From JAWLCG01 sp041687295 (GTDB lineage: Bacteria; Planctomycetota; Phycisphaerae; SM23-33; FEN-1343): a stretch of 11,015 nt of DNA. This document shows positions 7,480 through 11,015 of this stretch, in pieces. A program made the translations under genes and the position numbers. Each line of letters starts with the position of its first letter. Within the stretch, counting starts at the first letter, position 1. The DNA lies in contig JAWLCG010000150.1 in assembly GCA_041687295.1 (NCBI GenBank), positions 1 to 11,015 on the forward strand, given 5' to 3'. The notes under the pieces are model-generated. The model searched no databases. It worked only from the letters and a program-made list of their open reading frames with translations, and was not told the DNA's origin.

Positions 7480-9801
7480 TTGGGCGAGGACAGCGGCAAA
7501 GGGCTGACGCGGCGGGGGTTCCTGCACGGCCTGGCGATGAGCGGGGCGGCAGCGTACCTGCTGGCGCCCTGGGGGCCTCGCCTGGGCAGCGTGGCGTCGG
7601 CCCAGCCCGTCCCGCCGGTGGCCCCGGCGGTCAGCAGCGAGCAGGTGGCCACCGCCATCCGCCAGGCCCTGGCCTACCTCCGCGACCGCCAGGGCGCCGA
7701 TGGCCGATGGGCCGACTCCGGCCAGCCCGGCGGCGGCACGGCCCTGACGCTGCTGGCGATGCTCAACGCCGGCCTGACCGCCGACGACCCAGCCGTCGCC
7801 CGTGGCCTGGAGGTGCTCCACGGCCTAGCCAACAGCGACGTCTACGTCGTCTCGCTCAAGTGCATGGTGCTGGCGGCGACCGGTCGGCCGCAGGACCGCG
7901 CCGCCCTGGTCCAGGCCGTCCAGTGGCTCGTGGAACTGCAGAACGCCGACGGCATGTGGGGCTACTCGCCCACCCGGCGGCGGGGGGACAACTCGAACAC
8001 CCAGTTCGCCCTGCTGGGCCTGCACGAGGCCGCCAAGGCCGGCATGCACGTGCCCCGCACCGTCTGGCAGCGGAGCCACCGCCACTTCATGACCACCCAG
8101 CTGCCCGACGGCGGCTGGACGTACGTCTACAGCAGCCCGCAGGGCCCGGCCTCGTACGGCTCGATGACGGCGGCCGGCGTGGCGAGCCTCTTCATCACCG
8201 GCGAAGGCGCCCTGGGCGGCACGGAGCGGGGGTACGTCAACGGCGGGGCCCCGGGCTGCGGCATCTACCAGCCCAACCGCGCGGTCCTGGCGGGCATCCG
8301 CTGGCTGGCGGCCCACTTCAGCGTCCAGCAGAACCCCAGGCGCGGCAGCACGTGGCACCACTACTACCTCTACGCCCTCGAGCGGGTGGGCATGGCGGGC
8401 GGCCTGGCACGCATCGGGCCCTACGACTGGTTCCGCCACGGCGCCGCCCACCTGGTGCAGACCCAGCGGGCGGGGGGCGGCTGGGGCGACCTGGTCGAGA
8501 CCAACTTCGCCCTGCTGTTCCTGGCCAAGGGCATTCGCCCCATCCTGTTCCAGAAGCTCCAGTACGCCGGCCATTGGAACCCCGACCGCCACGACCTGGA
8601 GAACCTCACCACCTTCATCAGCGACCAGTTGGGCCAGCCGGTGAGCTGGCAGGCCGTGCCCGTCGACGCCGACGTCCGCGAATGGCTGACCAGCCCGGTC
8701 CTGTTCGTGCAGGGCCACGAGTTCCCCACGTTCACCGCCGCCCACATCGCCCGTTTCGGCCAGTTCGTCGAGGCCGGCGGCACGCTGGTCTTCGAGGCCT
8801 GCTGCAGCCGGCCGGCCTTCGCGGCGGGGTTCACGGCCTTCGCGCAACAGTGCTGGCCCCAGTACGAGCTGCGGGCCCTGCCGCCGGACCACCCGGTCTT
8901 TCACGCCCGCTACAGCCTCGACCGCACCCACGGCGTGATGGGCCTGGACGTAGGCTGCCGCACCAGCGTGTTCTTCCTGCCCAACGACGTCAGCTGCCTG
9001 TGGGAGCAGCGGGAGGTCCGCGGGCACGAGGCCCTGGTCGACTTCGCCTTCCGCTTCGGGACCAACCTGGCCGCCTACGCCACCGGTGCCCAGCCGCTGG
9101 GCGACCGCCTCGTCGAGGTGCACCTGCCCGAGTCGTCGGCCCGAACCGACGCGACGGCGGGCGCCGCCGCCCTGCCCGCGCGGGGGGCCGTCGAGATCGT
9201 CCGCCTGGCCCATGGCGGCGACTGGAACGCCGACCCCCACGCCCTGGTCCGCCTGGCCGAGCTGGCCAGCGCCCAGGCCCGCGTCGACATGGTCGCCCGC
9301 GACCGCGGTCTGCGGGCAACCGACCCGGCCCTGTACGACCACCCCGTCGCCCTGATGACCAGCCACTACGCCTTCGAGCTGCCCGACGAGGAGGTCCAGG
9401 CCCTGCGGACCTGGCTGCAGCGGGGCGGCCTGCTGCTGGCTGAGGCCTGCTGCGGACGCGAGGTCTTCGACCAGTCCTTCCGCGCCCTGGCGGGCCAACT
9501 GCTCGACGGGGGCTCGCTCGAGCCCGTCCCGGCCGACCACCCCGTCTACGCCGGCCCCGCCGGCCAGGCCCTGGGGCCGATGCGCCTCCGCGACCGCGCC
9601 GCCGAAAGGATGGGCCGGGCCGTCCTCGACCGCGCCCCGCTCGAACAGGGCCTCCTCGAGGGCCGAACCGCCATCCTCTACAGCCCGCTGGACTTCACCT
9701 GCGGCCTGCAGGGCGACAAGCCCTACGCCTGCGCGGGCTACGTCGACGAAGACGCCCAACGCCTCGCCCTGCACCTGCTGCTCTACGCCGTGAGCTATTA
9801 G
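7480..9801 (+). CDS. Tat-exported alpha/alpha-toroid protein with two DUF4159 domains
   Basis: This is a predicted exported protein of 773 residues, counted from a TTG start chosen for its AGGAGG site and nearby promoter. Residues 1-43 form a Tat signal: LTRRGFL (9-15) with twin arginines R11/R12, a hydrophobic stretch, and SVASAQP as a likely cleavage region. Residues about 55-365 resemble prenyltransferase/squalene-cyclase repeats, with Q-x-x-D/G-G-x-W motifs QGADGRW (71-77), QNADGMW (154-160), QLPDGGW (207-213) and QRAGGGW (329-335). Catalytic motifs of terpene cyclases are not evident, so a binding or structural role is more likely. Two DUF4159-like domains follow, about 366-510 and 582-745. 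Each has WN..., a GH/SH, GG-x-L...EACC (439-442 and 655-658), DHPV (470-473 and 686-689) and P-x-D-[VF]-[ST]-C (C506 and C741). It is divergent from moxR. The biochemical function is unknown. Confidence 0.85.
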   Translation: MGEDSGKGLTRRGFLHGLAMSGAAAYLLAPWGPRLGSVASAQPVPPVAPAVSSEQVATAIRQALAYLRDRQGADGRWADSGQPGGGTALTLLAMLNAGLTADDPAVARGLEVLHGLANSDVYVVSLKCMVLAATGRPQDRAALVQAVQWLVELQNADGMWGYSPTRRRGDNSNTQFALLGLHEAAKAGMHVPRTVWQRSHRHFMTTQLPDGGWTYVYSSPQGPASYGSMTAAGVASLFITGEGALGGTERGYVNGGAPGCGIYQPNRAVLAGIRWLAAHFSVQQNPRRGSTWHHYYLYALERVGMAGGLARIGPYDWFRHGAAHLVQTQRAGGGWGDLVETNFALLFLAKGIRPILFQKLQYAGHWNPDRHDLENLTTFISDQLGQPVSWQAVPVDADVREWLTSPVLFVQGHEFPTFTAAHIARFGQFVEAGGTLVFEACCSRPAFAAGFTAFAQQCWPQYELRALPPDHPVFHARYSLDRTHGVMGLDVGCRTSVFFLPNDVSCLWEQREVRGHEALVDFAFRFGTNLAAYATGAQPLGDRLVEVHLPESSARTDATAGAAALPARGAVEIVRLAHGGDWNADPHALVRLAELASAQARVDMVARDRGLRATDPALYDHPVALMTSHYAFELPDEEVQALRTWLQRGGLLLAEACCGREVFDQSFRALAGQLLDGGSLEPVPADHPVYAGPAGQALGPMRLRDRAAERMGRAVLDRAPLEQGLLEGRTAILYSPLDFTCGLQGDKPYACAGYVDEDAQRLALHLLLYAVSY

Positions 9802-9841
9802 CCCGTCTCGCGATTGCGCCTGTGGGTTGCCCGAAGGTCCT

Positions 9842-9873
9842 CCAAGCCCACGGATTGCCATCCGTGGGCTTGG
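9842..9873. repeat. Type C intergenic palindrome, copy 3
   Basis: This is the longest copy. The 14-base arms CCAAGCCCACGGAT and ATCCGTGGGCTTGG enclose a TGCC loop. It lies 40 bases after the DUF4159 gene. With no T-run it is not a classical terminator, though it could stall polymerase or protect the 3' end. Confidence 0.88.
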
Positions 9874-9983
9874 GCTGAGGCAGGCACCCGCCATGGGGTC
9901 TGACGCCATCGCGGCGGGCAGTGCCCGCGATGGACGACCCCGGCCCCCGTCATAGAGGGCTTCCCGGCCGGGGGAGGCGACGG

Positions 9984-9989
9984 TATGCT
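9984..9989 (+). promoter_or_regulatory. Possible -10 box, leaderless start for the Crp-type gene
   Basis: TATGCT lies six bases before the ATG at 9996, where a leaderless transcript would begin. The -35 region (TTCCCG at 9961-9966) is poor. The only strong Shine-Dalgarno-like run, GGGGAGG (9970-9976), is too far upstream of this ATG to serve it. Confidence 0.3.
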
Positions 9990-9995
9990 GGGGCC

Positions 9996-10691
9996 ATGGC
10001 GTCTACGGGCCGAACTATTCAGATCGAGGCACTGCTGGAGCGCGTGCCGCTGCTGAGCCGGCTGGACGATGCGCACCGCCAGGCGTTGTGTCGGCTGTTC
10101 GTGCCGGCCAGTGCCGACGCCGGCGAGATGATCCTGCTCCAGGGCGAGCCGGTGCGGAGCTTCCTGATCCTGTGCCGCGGCGAGATGGTCGCCATCCGCC
10201 GAAGCCCCGAGGGGCGCGAGCGCGTGGTCGCGGTGCTCAAGCCGGGGATGCACTTCGGCCTGGCCGAGATGATCACCAACGCCGGCTCAGCCGTCACGCT
10301 GCGGGCGGAGAAGCCCTCGCTGCTGGCGGTGCTCAACCACGACGCCTTCCGCCGCGAGGTGCTCGCCCAGCCCGCGCTGTGCTTCGCGCTGATGCAGACG
10401 ATGGCGCGGACGATCTTTCGGCTGGTTCGCGAGCTGGACTCGGCGACGTTCGAGAGCGTCCCGCGCCGCCTCGCCCGCACGCTGCGGGTGCTCGCCGACG
10501 CCGAGGGCGTCCCCACCGCCGAGGGCCTGACCGTCTTCCAGGCCCCCACCCACCAGGATCTGGCCAACCTCATCGGCGCCAGTCGCGAGACCGTCACCCG
10601 CGCCCTGGCCCAGATGCGACGCGACGGCCTGATCGACGTGGGCTACCGCCAGATCACCGTCAAGGACCGCCAGGGGCTCAAGGATCTGTAG
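9996..10691 (+). CDS. Crp/Fnr-family transcriptional regulator
   Basis: The predicted 231-residue cytoplasmic regulator is of normal length for the family. Residues about 14-125 form a cyclic-nucleotide-binding-like beta-barrel (PLLSRLDDAHRQALCRLF, then MILLQGEPVRSFLILCRGEM and LKPGMHFGLAEM). A long dimerisation helix (about 126-150) follows. The winged helix-turn-helix contains VPRRLARTLRVLA, then THQDLANLIGASRETVTRAL (185-204) and the wing DGLIDVGYRQITV. The phosphate-binding arginine of cAMP-type proteins (R-S-A) is replaced by GSAV (97-100), and the N-terminal cysteine cluster of Fnr is absent (cysteines only at 32, 60 and 129). The ligand is therefore unknown and may be neither cAMP nor an Fe-S cluster. 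The ATG at 9996 fits the domain start; the frame extends to an ATG at 9921, but that extension is compositionally odd. The target genes cannot be inferred. Confidence 0.92.
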   Translation: MASTGRTIQIEALLERVPLLSRLDDAHRQALCRLFVPASADAGEMILLQGEPVRSFLILCRGEMVAIRRSPEGRERVVAVLKPGMHFGLAEMITNAGSAVTLRAEKPSLLAVLNHDAFRREVLAQPALCFALMQTMARTIFRLVRELDSATFESVPRRLARTLRVLADAEGVPTAEGLTVFQAPTHQDLANLIGASRETVTRALAQMRRDGLIDVGYRQITVKDRQGLKDL

Positions 10692-10701
10692 CGGGTCCTC
10701 T

Positions 10702-10738
10702 GGCCCCGAAGGGCCGCGCTTCGGAGCCCCGGAGGGGT
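10702..10738. repeat. Type A-like palindromes after the Crp-type gene
   Basis: GGCCCCGAAGGGCC (10702-10715) and GCCCCGGAGGGGT (10726-10738, preceded by CGGA as in the array near gatA) resemble the type A repeats. The first starts ten bases after the stop codon and could form a 3'-end stem, without a T-run. Confidence 0.6.
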
Positions 10739-10765
10739 GCGGTTCGGAGCGCGTGCCACGGCTTT

Positions 10766-10884
10766 GGGTGCCCCGGGCAAGCCGCAGGCTCGCCCGGCCG
10801 GGGGCGGGGTTGGATCGCCTGGCTGGACCCCCTCCGCCCTCGACCGGGCGAGCGGTGCTGACGCCCCGCTTGCCCGGGGCACCC
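10766..10884. repeat. Inverted repeat, 17-bp perfect arms
   Basis: GGGTGCCCCGGGCAAGC at 10766-10782 recurs inverted at 10868-10884, enclosing 85 non-coding bases; similarity extends outward (GGCTTT versus GGCCT on the inverted side). The core CCCCGGGCA is shared with the palindrome at 6207-6224. No ORF of note lies inside, so it may be a small non-autonomous repeat unit. Confidence 0.75.
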
Positions 10885-10930
10885 AGGCCGTTGGTCCATC
10901 GGCAAAGGGTCTGGCGGCGCTGGAGGCAAC

Positions 10931-11015
10931 GTAGGCCGGGTCGAGCGAAGCGAGGCCCGGCAGATTCGGCGGGAGGCTTTCCTCGGAACTGCCGGGCCTC
11001 GCTGCGCGCGACCCG
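10931..11015. repeat. GTAG-type REP pair, cut by the window end
   Basis: GTAG (10931-10934) is followed by a hairpin with arms GCCGGGTC and GGCCCGGC (10935-10961). The reverse complement of 10937-10962 recurs at 10990-11015 with two mismatches in 26, 27 bases away. A GTAG-headed hairpin paired with its inverse is the classic REP/REPIN arrangement recognised by RAYT proteins in Proteobacteria. The right unit runs off the window, so its expected CTAC end cannot be seen. Confidence 0.75.

Overview
The window is a G+C-rich stretch of bacterial chromosome (about two thirds G+C by eye). It reads as a member of the Planctomycetota, probably near Phycisphaerae. That assignment is inferred from the Tat-exported toroid/DUF4159 protein encoded beside a MoxR ATPase, the G+C-rich codon use, and the many short palindromic repeats between genes. 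No 16S or other phylogenetic marker was compared. I recognise every substantial gene at family level. The non-housekeeping content is the repeat sequences and the transposase-like gene among them.

Layout: (1) 2-949, the 3' two thirds of gatA (+). (2) 950-1863, a dense array of REP-like palindromes with a small Y1 (HUH) transposase of the RAYT/IS200 type (+) in the middle; the gene is bracketed by a perfect 25-bp inverted repeat, and that by a 52-bp inverted repeat with one mismatch. (3) 1864-3342, gatB (+), cut off from gatA by this module. (4) 3343-3636, a convergent intergenic region with hairpins and an 8-bp tandem repeat. (5) 3637-5816, minus-strand translation genes in transcription order: tRNA-Leu(CAG), terminator, rpmB (L28), terminator, asnS, each with its own plausible sigma-70-type promoter. 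(6) 5817-6297, a non-coding block bounded by degenerate inverted CACAGAG-type repeats and filled with palindromes. (7) 6298-7338, a moxR-like AAA+ ATPase (-), divergent from (8) 7480-9801, a Tat-exported protein with an alpha/alpha-toroid half and two DUF4159 domains (+). (9) 9996-10691, a Crp/Fnr-family regulator (+). (10) 10692-11015, a repeat-rich tail ending in a GTAG-type REP pair that touches the window edge.

Function: GatA and GatB belong to the GatCAB amidotransferase that completes Gln-tRNA(Gln), and in some bacteria Asn-tRNA(Asn). AsnRS charges tRNA(Asn) directly, so GatCAB here is probably needed mainly for glutamine. L28 and tRNA-Leu complete a translation neighbourhood. The MoxR and DUF4159 genes share a divergent promoter region and may work together at the envelope. 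The usual MoxR partners (DUF58 and VWA proteins) are not in the window.

The best candidate for something unusual is the symmetric transposase/palindrome module that splits gatA from gatB. At least three palindrome families recur in intergenic DNA, and two of them show paired (compensatory) base changes between copies, which suggests the hairpin shape is maintained. I found no CRISPR, defence island, prophage or biosynthetic cluster.
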